Shown here in pieces: positions 1 through 7,857 of a stretch of 64,000 bases of DNA (positions are counted from its first letter, which is position 1; the number at the start of each line of letters is the position of its first letter). The notes beneath the pieces were generated by a model that saw only the letters and a list, made by a program, of their open reading frames with translations, was not told where the DNA came from and ran no database searches. Source of the DNA: an uncultured Bermanella sp. (GTDB lineage Bacteria; Pseudomonadota; Gammaproteobacteria; Pseudomonadales; Oceanobacteraceae); the NCBI GenBank assembly GCA_913058575.1, contig CAJXRF010000005.1, positions 52,103 to 116,102 of the forward strand, written 5' to 3'. A program made the position numbers and the translations under genes.

Positions 1-173
1 AATTTCATTAACGCAAGAGACGTAACACTTTTACCGCAGCCAGATTCACCCACTAGGCCTAATGTTTTACCTGGGTAGAGATTGAATGAAACATGATCTA
101 AAACATTTAAAACACCATGTTCGGTTTCAAAGTCAACACATAAATCGCTAACCGTTAATAGGGCTTTACTCAC
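1..173 (-). CDS. yejF: YejF-type peptide ABC transporter ATPase, N-terminal part only
   Basis: Only the first 57 or so codons lie in the window; the rest runs off the left edge. Reading the minus strand from a GTG at 173 gives VSKALLTVSDLCVDFETE and then a Walker A box GESGCGKS, the usual start of an oligopeptide ABC transporter ATPase. The GTG shares its first base with the TAG stop of the solute-binding protein gene, so the two are translationally coupled. By family knowledge YejF is a double-length ATPase (two nucleotide-binding domains) that powers the YejBE permease in the inner membrane; the double length cannot be verified here. The ORF track omits it because it is short and truncated. 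Confidence 0.88.
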   Translation of the reverse strand, partial: MSKALLTVSDLCVDFETEHGVLNVLDHVSFNLYPGKTLGLVGESGCGKSVTSLALMK

Positions 174-1972
174 TAAGAATTAACCTTGTATTGATCGAAT
201 ACTTTATTGACTACAGGATATTTAGTGCTGCTTTTTCTGGCAGTTTTGGTTTCAATTTTTTGTTTATTATCGATCCAGAAAAGGCCCCCGTCTCCAAAGG
301 GAGAGTAGAGGTTACCCGTCGTTTTGCTACCAGGCACTTCAGGTAGTTTAAGCCAGCGCCAGTGAGCTCCGCGTGTATATGGCACATTAAAGTCGGGTAT
401 AAAGGCTGCTGACTCATGAATTATGCTGGCTAGTTCTTTGGATAGCTTAATACGTTTGTCTTTGTTGATTTCATTCCGGTATTGAATGATTAAGTCGTCC
501 ATTGTTTTATCATCGGTGTTGGTAATGTTGTTGGTTTGAGGCTTGTGGGCGTTATCACTGTGGAAGTGTTGCCAAAATGCAGGACGAAACCCCGTGCTCC
601 AGCCTAATGATGTAATCTGATGCTGCTTTTGCATGATGGTCTTGTAGTGTGAAGAAGAGTCTTGAAGCTTAAGGTTTAATTCAATGCCTGCTTTTATGGC
701 GTCCTGTTTTAAAATACTCCAGCGATCATTGTGTTCCTTACTGCCGTATACAAGGTTTAAGCTTAATCGTTGTCTTCCTTTAATTCTAATTCCATCGCCG
801 CCTCGAGTTTCCCAGCCATTGGAATCTAAAATTTTGTTGGCGGTATCTAGATCGAAATTGCGTGCTTTCAAAGAGTCGTTACTGTATTCGCCGTATCCCG
901 TATGAAATGTTTGTAGGCGCTCATAGTCGCCTCTTAAAACGGTTTTGATAACGCGATCAAAGTTTAATGCATGAGCGAGAGCCACTCGGATATGTTTGTC
1001 TTTTAGTATTTCATTGTCCTGGTTTAGAAAAAATCCTGAGCTGGATCTTGGTTTGTCATTATAAAAGACAAACTTTTCAATATATCCATTATCAAACAAT
1101 TTGCCTTTAGCTTTATTATGCCAAAACTCCGGTTGTACAAGTGTGAAGCTGTCAAGGTTGCCTTTTTCGAAGTGTTTATAAGCTATGTTGGGGTCTCTGA
1201 TAACTTTTATAATTACCTTGTTTACATTGAAGCGGCCTAAATTGTAACGATTATCTTTGGCCCACCAATTGTCCTTACGAATAAACTCTATTTGCTTACC
1301 CTTATTGATTTTTCCAATCTGATAAGGGCCTGTATTTGGCACAATTTTCCAGTTGTGTTTTTTAATGAAGTCGGTGTCTAATTTTTTATAAAAGTGCTTA
1401 GGGGTAGGTGCTAGGCCATAGTAATAGTGGAGTTCATCTTTAGGCCTAGCAACGGCCCCTGTAATGGAAATAGAGTGGTCATCATATTTCTTAACAGATG
1501 TTATTTGAGTAGAGTAATGGTTGTTATACCAAGGTGCTTGAATGTGTGTTGAGCGCATGAAATCTAGCGTGAATAAGAAATCGTCAGCAGTAACGCTTTC
1601 TCCGTCGCTCCAACGAGCATTTGGATTTAATTTGTAAAATACAGTTTTCCGATCCTTTCCATAGGCCCAGCTAGTGGCTATTTGGGGAATGATTTCCATG
1701 CTATCTGGGTGGAAACTGGTTAGTCCTAATTGGTTTGCATTTATGTAAGAGCGAAATGAGTTATTTGAATCTGGACCGACACTTCTCAATGTAGGTGGGA
1801 AGGCAAGCATGTAGCTTGAAAATACCCCACCTTTTTCTGCGCTTAAGTCAGCCCAAATGGGGGCGTCATTATTGGTGATCCAGATAAGATCACTAGGGAG
1901 AGACTCTGCATGAGCAGCGCTTGTGGAGAGCAGCCAGAAAAAGAGCGCAATTAAAATATTTGGTTTGAACAT
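173..1972 (-). CDS. yejA: Periplasmic oligopeptide-binding protein, YejA-like (SBP family 5)
   Basis: This 599-residue protein begins with a clear Sec signal peptide (MFKPNILIALFFWLLSTSAAHA, likely cleaved before ESLP). The body has the pattern of family 5 extracellular solute-binding proteins: a NARWSDGESVTADDFLFTL stretch near residue 120 and a NTGPYQIG stretch near 215. Length matches E. coli YejA (about 600 residues). It would capture oligopeptides in the periplasm and hand them to YejB/YejE. It lies 8 bp after yejE and overlaps yejF by one base. Its place between yejE and yejF differs from the E. coli yejABEF order. The exact peptide specificity cannot be told. Confidence 0.9.
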   Translation of the reverse strand: MFKPNILIALFFWLLSTSAAHAESLPSDLIWITNNDAPIWADLSAEKGGVFSSYMLAFPPTLRSVGPDSNNSFRSYINANQLGLTSFHPDSMEIIPQIATSWAYGKDRKTVFYKLNPNARWSDGESVTADDFLFTLDFMRSTHIQAPWYNNHYSTQITSVKKYDDHSISITGAVARPKDELHYYYGLAPTPKHFYKKLDTDFIKKHNWKIVPNTGPYQIGKINKGKQIEFIRKDNWWAKDNRYNLGRFNVNKVIIKVIRDPNIAYKHFEKGNLDSFTLVQPEFWHNKAKGKLFDNGYIEKFVFYNDKPRSSSGFFLNQDNEILKDKHIRVALAHALNFDRVIKTVLRGDYERLQTFHTGYGEYSNDSLKARNFDLDTANKILDSNGWETRGGDGIRIKGRQRLSLNLVYGSKEHNDRWSILKQDAIKAGIELNLKLQDSSSHYKTIMQKQHQITSLGWSTGFRPAFWQHFHSDNAHKPQTNNITNTDDKTMDDLIIQYRNEINKDKRIKLSKELASIIHESAAFIPDFNVPYTRGAHWRWLKLPEVPGSKTTGNLYSPFGDGGLFWIDNKQKIETKTARKSSTKYPVVNKVFDQYKVNS

Positions 1973-1980
1973 AAAAGTCC

Positions 1981-3027
1981 TTACTCGTAATAAGAATATT
2001 TTTTAGGGTCAAAGGCTTCGCGAATGGCTTCGCCAATAAAAGTAACCAGCGTTAAAACTATGCTTAAAGCAGCGACAGCAGACGCCGCTATCCACTGGTA
2101 TTCAAGGTTACTTGTCCCTTGTTGTAATAGCTCGCCCCAGCTGGGAGTAGGAGAGGGTAAGCCAAAGCCTAAATAGTCAAGGCTGGTTAATGCAGTGATT
2201 CCGCTCACCACAGAAAATGGGAAGAAGGTGACTAAAATGGATACGGAATTGGGCAGTATGTGTTTGAACATGATTCTTGTGTTACTGGCACCAATTGCCC
2301 TAGCAGCCAGAACATATTCACGGGTATTTTCACGGTAGGTTTCTGTTCGCATATACCAAGTAAGCCCCATCCAACTAAATGCCGCTAGAAGCAAGGCCAG
2401 TGTCCAAAAATTTGGAGTGATGATAGAGGCAACAATCATGATTATGTAAAGTATTGGCACATTCGATAATATCTCGATTATTCGCTGAAACACTAAGTCA
2501 AATGTTCCGCCCAAATAGCCCATGACGGCTCCTAGAGATACCCCAATGACGTAGGTTACCGTTAGCAGTAATAGCGAGAATAAAATGGCGATTCGAAAGC
2601 CATATATGAGTCTGGCAAGAATGTCTCTGCCTGCCATATCGGTTCCTAAATAATGTTTACTGGAGATTGATGGTGGATAAGGGGGGTATTCACCTTCAAT
2701 AAAGTTGTTTTCAAATGGGCTGAAAGGAACGATAGGCATGATCATCCAGTTTCCATTCTGACTTTTTACAAAGTCACTCTCTAATTTTTTGTAATTGGTT
2801 TCCCATTGGTAGTCGTACCCGAAGATAGTGCCAGGCAAAATATCGCCGTAAGTGGGGAAGTAAATCTGGTCATTGTACTGAACCACAAGAGGTCGGTTAT
2901 TTACGAATAGCTCTGCTACTAAGCTGAGTAAAATAAGCGAAATCATTAAAACGAACGAGTAATATCCTCGTTTTAATGATTTGAATTTTTGTAAACGTCT
3001 TTGTCCTTGAGGGGATAAAAAGTTCAT
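1981..3027 (-). CDS. yejE: Peptide ABC transporter permease YejE
   Basis: The 348-residue inner-membrane permease has an N-terminal membrane segment (YYSFVLMISLILLSLVAEL), a periplasmic loop holding the HYLGTDMAGRDILARLIYG signature of the OppC/DppC/YejE group, and then five further hydrophobic segments. The EAA cytoplasmic loop is visible as REYVLAARAIGASNTRIMFKHILPN, which contacts the ATPase. Length agrees with E. coli YejE (341). The start ATG overlaps the TGA stop of yejB (ATGA), a coupled arrangement. It pairs with YejB to form the channel for peptides delivered by the SBP at 173-1972. Confidence 0.93.
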   Translation of the reverse strand: MNFLSPQGQRRLQKFKSLKRGYYSFVLMISLILLSLVAELFVNNRPLVVQYNDQIYFPTYGDILPGTIFGYDYQWETNYKKLESDFVKSQNGNWMIMPIVPFSPFENNFIEGEYPPYPPSISSKHYLGTDMAGRDILARLIYGFRIAILFSLLLLTVTYVIGVSLGAVMGYLGGTFDLVFQRIIEILSNVPILYIIMIVASIITPNFWTLALLLAAFSWMGLTWYMRTETYRENTREYVLAARAIGASNTRIMFKHILPNSVSILVTFFPFSVVSGITALTSLDYLGFGLPSPTPSWGELLQQGTSNLEYQWIAASAVAALSIVLTLVTFIGEAIREAFDPKKYSYYE

Positions 3028-4052
3028 CGTTTTTCACCAAAGCGTATTCTTGGGTCAGCCCATGCCACACAAAGATCACTTAAAATATTGCCTATTAAAT
3101 ACAAAAGGGCTGAGATGACAAGAATGCCCATTACAACAGGGTAATCTCTTTCGACGAGAGCTTCATAACCTAATAGACCTATTCCATCTATATTAAAGAT
3201 TTTTTCAATAAGGAAGGAGCCGCTTAAAATGACACTGATATTTTGACCAAAGTGAGTGGCCAATGGAATGAGGCTGTTTCTAAGTGCGTGACGGGTGATG
3301 GCTTGTTTAAAGCTTAAGCCTTTTGCTGTGGCTGTTCTTACATAATCAGCAGATAGGTTTTCCATTAGTGAGTTTTTCATCATAAATGTCATAACAGCAA
3401 GGGAGCCGGCCATGTAAGCTATGAGAGGAAGGGTAGCATGGTGAAGAATGTCTATGATTTTATCCCAAGTGCTCAGGTATTCAAATTCATCTCCTACAAA
3501 GCCACCTAACGGAAACCATTCTAAATTGGCTGCAAAATAGGCGATGCAGGCGATGCCAATTACATACCCAGGAATCGCATAACTAATAAAGACGATGGCT
3601 GAACTTATATGATCGAACGGTGCCCCGTGTTTTAAGGCTTTGAATATGCCCAGCGGTATGCACAATAGATACGTTAGTATCATGGTGGTCACACCGTAAA
3701 AAATAGATATGGGCAGTCTTTCGGTTATGGTGTCCCAAACTGACTCACCATAACGAGTGGACTCCCCTAAATCTAGTTGAACCACTTTCCATAGCCATTG
3801 AAAATAACTAGTAATGATCGGTTGGTCGAAACCGTAGTAGGCTTTTAATTGGTCGAGTTGATCTTCGCTTAAACTTTGCGATCCAAACCCATCGCTGACG
3901 GAACTGGCTGTTCCTGAAGCCAATTGGGCTTCTGCCAGCATGCGCTCTATTGGGCCACCGGGTACTAATCGTGTTAAAACGAAAACCAATAAGGTGATAC
4001 CGATAAACGTAGGGATGGTCAGTAATAATCTTTGAGTAAAATAACCCTGCAT
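3024..4052 (-). CDS. yejB: Peptide ABC transporter permease YejB
   Basis: The 342-residue permease opens with the typical MQGYFTQRLLLTIPTFIGITLLVFVLTRLVPGGP segment of OppB/DppB/YejB proteins. It carries multiple membrane spans and an EAA loop (DYVRTATAKGLSFKQAITRHALRN). Slightly shorter than E. coli YejB (364). It is the first gene of the yejBEAF operon; a 90-bp gap separates it from mltD upstream. In Pseudomonas, as I recall, one or two SBP genes precede yejB at this locus; here none does, and the SBP lies downstream of yejE instead. Confidence 0.92.
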   Translation of the reverse strand: MQGYFTQRLLLTIPTFIGITLLVFVLTRLVPGGPIERMLAEAQLASGTASSVSDGFGSQSLSEDQLDQLKAYYGFDQPIITSYFQWLWKVVQLDLGESTRYGESVWDTITERLPISIFYGVTTMILTYLLCIPLGIFKALKHGAPFDHISSAIVFISYAIPGYVIGIACIAYFAANLEWFPLGGFVGDEFEYLSTWDKIIDILHHATLPLIAYMAGSLAVMTFMMKNSLMENLSADYVRTATAKGLSFKQAITRHALRNSLIPLATHFGQNISVILSGSFLIEKIFNIDGIGLLGYEALVERDYPVVMGILVISALLYLIGNILSDLCVAWADPRIRFGEKR

Positions 4053-4091
4053 GGGCGCTTCTTATTTTTATAGTGTCTTGAATTTAGCAGA

Positions 4092-4125
4092 AATGCAGTA
4101 TTTAACAAAGAGATGATACTGCATT
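4092..4125. other. Inverted repeat between mltD and yejB
   Basis: A perfect 10-bp inverted repeat, AATGCAGTAT ... ATACTGCATT, with a 14-nt loop sits in the 90-bp gap between mltD (stop at 4143) and yejB (start at 4052), both on the minus strand. On that strand it is not followed by a U-run, so it is a poor intrinsic terminator; it could be a partial terminator, an RNA processing hairpin or an operator for the yej operon. Function is not established. Confidence 0.4.
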
Positions 4126-4142
4126 ATTTTTAATGGGGCATG

Positions 4143-5723
4143 CTAGCTATTCTGTGTGACATCAACATAAAGGATGAGTTTATCGCCAGGTTGCAAATAC
4201 TTTTTCTTGTTTATTTGGTTCCAGCGTTTTATGTCTTTTACTTTTACATTAAATTTGTCCGCAATTCGATGCAGGCTATCCCCATTTCTTACGCGATAAT
4301 TTATTTTTCTAATAATTTCTCTATTTTGTTTGATCAATTGTGACTTTGACCAAATGACTAATTTTTGCCCTGGTTTTATGGGGTCTTTAGGCGCCATGCC
4401 GTTCCACTTTGCAATGCTGCGTGTAGAGACGTTATGTTTACGGGCTAGACTCCAAAATGAGTCACCATTTTGAACGGTGTGGTTAATTTTTTGTGAACCT
4501 TTTGAGCCTCGAGTATTCTTTTGCTTTTTATTCAGGCGATTATTTGCACTATAGGTGTAGCTACTTTGGTTTTTAAAAGCAGTTGGTATTAATAGTTTGT
4601 CGCCAATTCTTACTAGGCTACCTTGAACAGGATTAACCTGTTTTAGGGCGGCAGGAGTGGTGTGAAATTTATTAGCGATGGAAATTAATGAATCCCCTGA
4701 CATGACTTCGTAGCGTTGCCACTTTATTCGTTGCCCTGAAGGTAAGGCCTCGAGATTCTTCCTGATAATTTCCTGTTGAGTGAAAGGTACTAATATTTCA
4801 TGAGGCCCATTAGGACTTGTGGCCCATTGATTGTATTGCGGATTTAACTTATATATTTCTTCTAGGTCAATTTCAGCCATCTGTGCAGCTTGGCTTAAAT
4901 CCATTTGGCTGCCTGTTTCGATAACGGCAAAATAAGGTTTATTCTCAATGAAAGGAAGTGTGACAGAAAATTTCTCTGGGTTTTTAACTAAAGAAGCCAA
5001 TGCGAGTAATTTCGGCACATAAGCTTTGGTTTCTTTAGGCAGCGCTAGAGACCAGAAATCAGTGGGCTTGCCCTGCCTTTTGTTTTTCCTAATGGCTTTA
5101 CGAACCGTGCCAGCACCTGAGTTGTAGGCTGCCAGTGCCAGCATCCAATCTCCTTTAAATTCTCTTGAAAGTCCCCTTAAGAATTTAAGCGCAGCAATGG
5201 TTGATTGCCTTATATCGCGGCGTCCATCAAACCACCAATCTTGCTTGAGCCCATACATGTGTCCAGTGCTCGGAATGAACTGCCAAACTCCTGAAGCTCG
5301 GCCATGGCTGTATGCGAAAGGGTCAAATGCACTTTCTACTATAGGCAGTAAGGCGATTTCAGCGGGCATATCTCGAACTTCTATTTGCTGCATGATGAAA
5401 AACATATAGCGCTTTGAGCGTTCAGATACTCTATTTAGATAGCTTTGGTGGGATTTAAACCAATTTAGCTGTGATGTCATGCGCTGATTGCTGGGTGGTG
5501 TACCTAGCTTGTAATTGTCACGAATCCTATCCCATAGATTATCTCTTTTGGTATTGTCTATAGCGCTAGGTTGAGTGCCCTGAGCAGTGATTGGCTGGGC
5601 AACGTTCTCCAAAAGCAAAATAGGGGCTTCTGGAATAGGAGTAATTGGATCAACTGGCTTAATAGGGTTGCAGGCGCTTACCGCCAGTGCAAAAAATAGA
5701 CTAAAACTAATACGGAACAACAA
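4143..5723 (-). CDS. mltD: Membrane-bound lytic murein transglycosylase D with three LysM domains
   Basis: Lipoprotein that cleaves the glycan strands of peptidoglycan. In order: lipoprotein signal with lipobox LAVSAC; an SLT domain with the catalytic Glu in LPIVESAFDPFAYS and the supporting AAYNSGAGTV motif; then three C-terminal LysM peptidoglycan-binding repeats, each with the core NGDS or SGDS. The ORF extends to 5870 from a TTG, but that would put 66 residues before the lipid-modified Cys and overlap the divergent methyltransferase gene. I chose the TTG at 5723, which gives a compact lipoprotein signal (MLFRISFSLFFALAVSAC) and a 526-residue protein. No in-frame ATG or GTG is available near the lipobox. 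Start confidence is low, identity high. Confidence 0.88.
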   Translation of the reverse strand: MLFRISFSLFFALAVSACNPIKPVDPITPIPEAPILLLENVAQPITAQGTQPSAIDNTKRDNLWDRIRDNYKLGTPPSNQRMTSQLNWFKSHQSYLNRVSERSKRYMFFIMQQIEVRDMPAEIALLPIVESAFDPFAYSHGRASGVWQFIPSTGHMYGLKQDWWFDGRRDIRQSTIAALKFLRGLSREFKGDWMLALAAYNSGAGTVRKAIRKNKRQGKPTDFWSLALPKETKAYVPKLLALASLVKNPEKFSVTLPFIENKPYFAVIETGSQMDLSQAAQMAEIDLEEIYKLNPQYNQWATSPNGPHEILVPFTQQEIIRKNLEALPSGQRIKWQRYEVMSGDSLISIANKFHTTPAALKQVNPVQGSLVRIGDKLLIPTAFKNQSSYTYSANNRLNKKQKNTRGSKGSQKINHTVQNGDSFWSLARKHNVSTRSIAKWNGMAPKDPIKPGQKLVIWSKSQLIKQNREIIRKINYRVRNGDSLHRIADKFNVKVKDIKRWNQINKKKYLQPGDKLILYVDVTQNS

Positions 5724-5843
5724 TTTAGAACACCAGGATGTTACTTTGGGGTCGGCAGTGTAAGAATCGAAAGGCAGTGGGTCAAGAAGAGCTTGGCAGG
5801 AGTGCCAAGTGAATAATGAAATAAGCTTTCTAAAGAGTGAGAT

Positions 5844-6548
5844 ATGGACAGTAAATGGATGGAGGGCCAATTTGGCCGCTCCTTATTAAATGTAGAAATA
5901 AAGAAGCTAGCAGAAAGCCTTCCGGATCTACATGGACATTACTTATTGCAATATAGTGGGTTTAATATGCCTATCGTTCAGTCTACTACGCTAAGGCATC
6001 ATTTTTTTGCGTGCAATGACTCTCAAGGGCAGGTTTTAATGGATTATCAGCACCTACCCTTCAGAGACAACAGTTTAGATTGTGTTGTGACGCATCATGT
6101 TTTGGACTACGACCAAAACCCTCATCAATGTTTAAGAGAAGCTGCACGGGTAGTGGTGCCAAATGGTTATTTGGTGGTGGTGGGCTTTAACCCTTTAAGT
6201 GCTCTTGGTATTAGTAGGATGTTGCCCAGGTCATTAATTCCCAAGGGGGCAAGGCATCTAACCCCTCGAAGAGTCGTCGATTGGCTTACGCTACTGGGAT
6301 TTAGAATTGAGCAGCGAGAGTCTGCGCAGTTTCTGCCCCCTTTTGCGCTTAAATATGCGCCAGCTCTTTCAGCAAAACTCGATTCGTGGCTTAGTTACTT
6401 AACCAGTCCGTTTGGCGGCGTATATATACTGATCGCCCGCAAACTGGTTGCAGGAAGAACACCCATTCGTCCACAATGGCGCGTTTTAGCGGGTCGAAGA
6501 ATGCCTGTGCCGGTATCCAGTGCCAGAGGCATAAGAAGATCTCCTTAA
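5844..6548 (+). CDS. Class I SAM-dependent methyltransferase, YafS-like
   Basis: The 234-residue protein resembles Methyltransf_11 enzymes: QHLPFRDNSLDCVVTHHVLDYDQNPHQCLREAARVVVPNGYLVVVGFNP covers the post-I, motif II and motif III region of the Rossmann-like fold. The first SAM-binding glycine motif (E/DxGxGxG) is weak, as is common in this subgroup. The same kind of gene sits between gloB and rnhA in E. coli (yafS) and upstream of rnhA in Pseudomonas; gloB itself is absent here. The substrate is unknown. It is divergent from mltD and lies about 50 bp before the rnhA remnant, so it may share its transcript. Confidence 0.82.
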   Translation: MDSKWMEGQFGRSLLNVEIKKLAESLPDLHGHYLLQYSGFNMPIVQSTTLRHHFFACNDSQGQVLMDYQHLPFRDNSLDCVVTHHVLDYDQNPHQCLREAARVVVPNGYLVVVGFNPLSALGISRMLPRSLIPKGARHLTPRRVVDWLTLLGFRIEQRESAQFLPPFALKYAPALSAKLDSWLSYLTSPFGGVYILIARKLVAGRTPIRPQWRVLAGRRMPVPVSSARGIRRSP

Positions 6549-6600
6549 ATGCTCATGGGGGCATGATTAACATTGCGGTGCATTTAGTTTGATAGGCGGC

Positions 6601-7046
6601 TTGAAAAAAGTTGATATATTTACCAATGGCGCCTGCAAAGGGAGCCTTGGGCTGGGAGGTTGGGGTGCATCGCTGCGATTTGCTCCACTAAAGAAGGAAA
6701 TTTGCGGTGGGCAAGTCGATACCACAAATAATAGAATGGAACTTACCGCAGCAATGGTGAGTCTAGAGACGTTAACAGAATCAGGAGTGGTTAATCTCAC
6801 GACTGACTCCGAATATGTTAGAAAGGGCGTGTTAGAGTGGATTGAAAATTGTAAAAAAGGCATTGGCTAGCCGCCAATAAGAAACCCGTTAAAAATCAAT
6901 ATTTATGGAAAAGGCTGGATCTACAGCTTAAAAAGCATGAAGTTTCGAGGTTTTGGGTGAGCGGTCATAGCGGCCACCCTGGAAATGAACGCACTGATTG
7001 TTTAGCCAATTTAGGTGTGAAAATTTTAATAGAAAGTGAGGCATAA
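6601..7046 (+). pseudogene. rnhA: Ribonuclease HI, frameshifted and with a mutated catalytic residue
   Basis: Frame 1 from a TTG at 6601 reads [12 protein letters not shown] and continues to a stop at 6868-6870. A one-base gain in the A6 run at 6853-6858 would restore the frame and give [19 protein letters not shown], then [16 protein letters not shown] and a TAA at 7044-7046. The restored protein would be 148 residues, the normal RNase HI size. Besides the frameshift, the first catalytic Asp (E. coli D10, context FTDG) is Asn here (FTNG), and the following GNPGPGG loop is GSLGLGG. The other catalytic positions (MEL Glu, TDS Asp, the late His and Asp) are kept. The frameshift alone could be a sequencing error or slippage, but the active-site change is independent of it. 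dnaQ starts at the next base. Confidence 0.88.
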
Positions 7047-7751
7047 GTGCGCCAGATAGTTCTTGATACGGAAACCACCGGCATAGGGGAGGGGCACCGA
7101 ATAATTGAAATAGGGTGCTTAGAGCTTGTTAACAGAAAGTTTACGGGTCGACAGTATCATCAATACTTAAACCCTAATCGTTTAGTTGATCCTGAAGCCA
7201 TGGAAGTGCATGGCATAACAGATGAATTCTTACTGGATAAGCCCGTATTTGCTCAAGTGGCAACGGAGTTTATTGAGTTTATTTCGGGGGCTCAGCTAGT
7301 CATCCATAATGCACCTTTTGACGTAGGTTTTATGGATCGAGAGTTGGGTATGCTAACGGGGTATCCAAAAACAGCCGACATATGTACGATTTTGGATACT
7401 TTGGTTCTTGCAAGGAAGATGCATCCGGGGCAGCGAAACAGTCTGGATGCATTGTGCCGCCGATATGGCATAGATAATAGCCATCGGGAGCTTCACGGGG
7501 CTTTATTGGATTCCGAGATATTAGCAGATGTTTATTTGCTAATGACCGGTGGGCAAACGAACTTAATCTTAGATTCAGAAGCATCGCAAAAAGCGCAGGC
7601 CAACTTAGCGGCAGGCCACAAAATAACCATAGATCCTAGCCTTTCTTCACAGCTATTGAGGTGGGGAGTAAGCGATCTTGAAAAGTCTGAGCATGAAGCC
7701 TTACTTGATCTTTTGGACAAGAAGTCTGATGGTGCGTTGTGGTCTAAATGA
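7047..7751 (+). CDS. dnaQ: DNA polymerase III epsilon subunit (3'-5' proofreading exonuclease)
   Basis: The 234-residue DnaQ has all three exonuclease motifs: ExoI DTETTG near residue 7, ExoII with HNAPFDVGF near 92, and ExoIII with HGALLDSEILADVY near 150 (the HxAxxD type). The C-terminal tail would bind the alpha subunit. It starts with GTG directly after the TAA of the rnhA remnant (TAAGTG). The rnhA-dnaQ adjacency is widely conserved in gammaproteobacteria, although in E. coli the two are divergent. It edits replication errors in the polymerase III core. Confidence 0.96.
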   Translation: MRQIVLDTETTGIGEGHRIIEIGCLELVNRKFTGRQYHQYLNPNRLVDPEAMEVHGITDEFLLDKPVFAQVATEFIEFISGAQLVIHNAPFDVGFMDRELGMLTGYPKTADICTILDTLVLARKMHPGQRNSLDALCRRYGIDNSHRELHGALLDSEILADVYLLMTGGQTNLILDSEASQKAQANLAAGHKITIDPSLSSQLLRWGVSDLEKSEHEALLDLLDKKSDGALWSK

Positions 7752-7857
7752 TCTAAATTGTTGTGAAGTTTATCAATGAAATGATTTTCATTTAAGAATA
7801 CACTCGACGGTTAGTTAGAATTTTATTTTATCCTTAAAAATGAGTTAAGAAATTGGA

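Noticed and set aside
4140-4343. 67-residue plus-strand ORF opposite the mltD 3' end
   Set aside because: Lies wholly within the LysM region on the other strand; no ribosome site.
6853-6859. Possible programmed -1 frameshift at AAAAAAG in rnhA
   Set aside because: In the zero frame the codons are TGT AAA AAA GGC, so the heptamer is T AAA AAA and not the dnaX-type A AAA AAG; also the active-site Asn argues for decay. Slippage is not excluded but not supported.
7779-7793. AAATGATTTTCATTT, Fur-box-like dyad upstream of fimL
   Set aside because: It agrees with the Fur core only partly, and the gene downstream has no iron link; such AT-rich dyads arise by chance.
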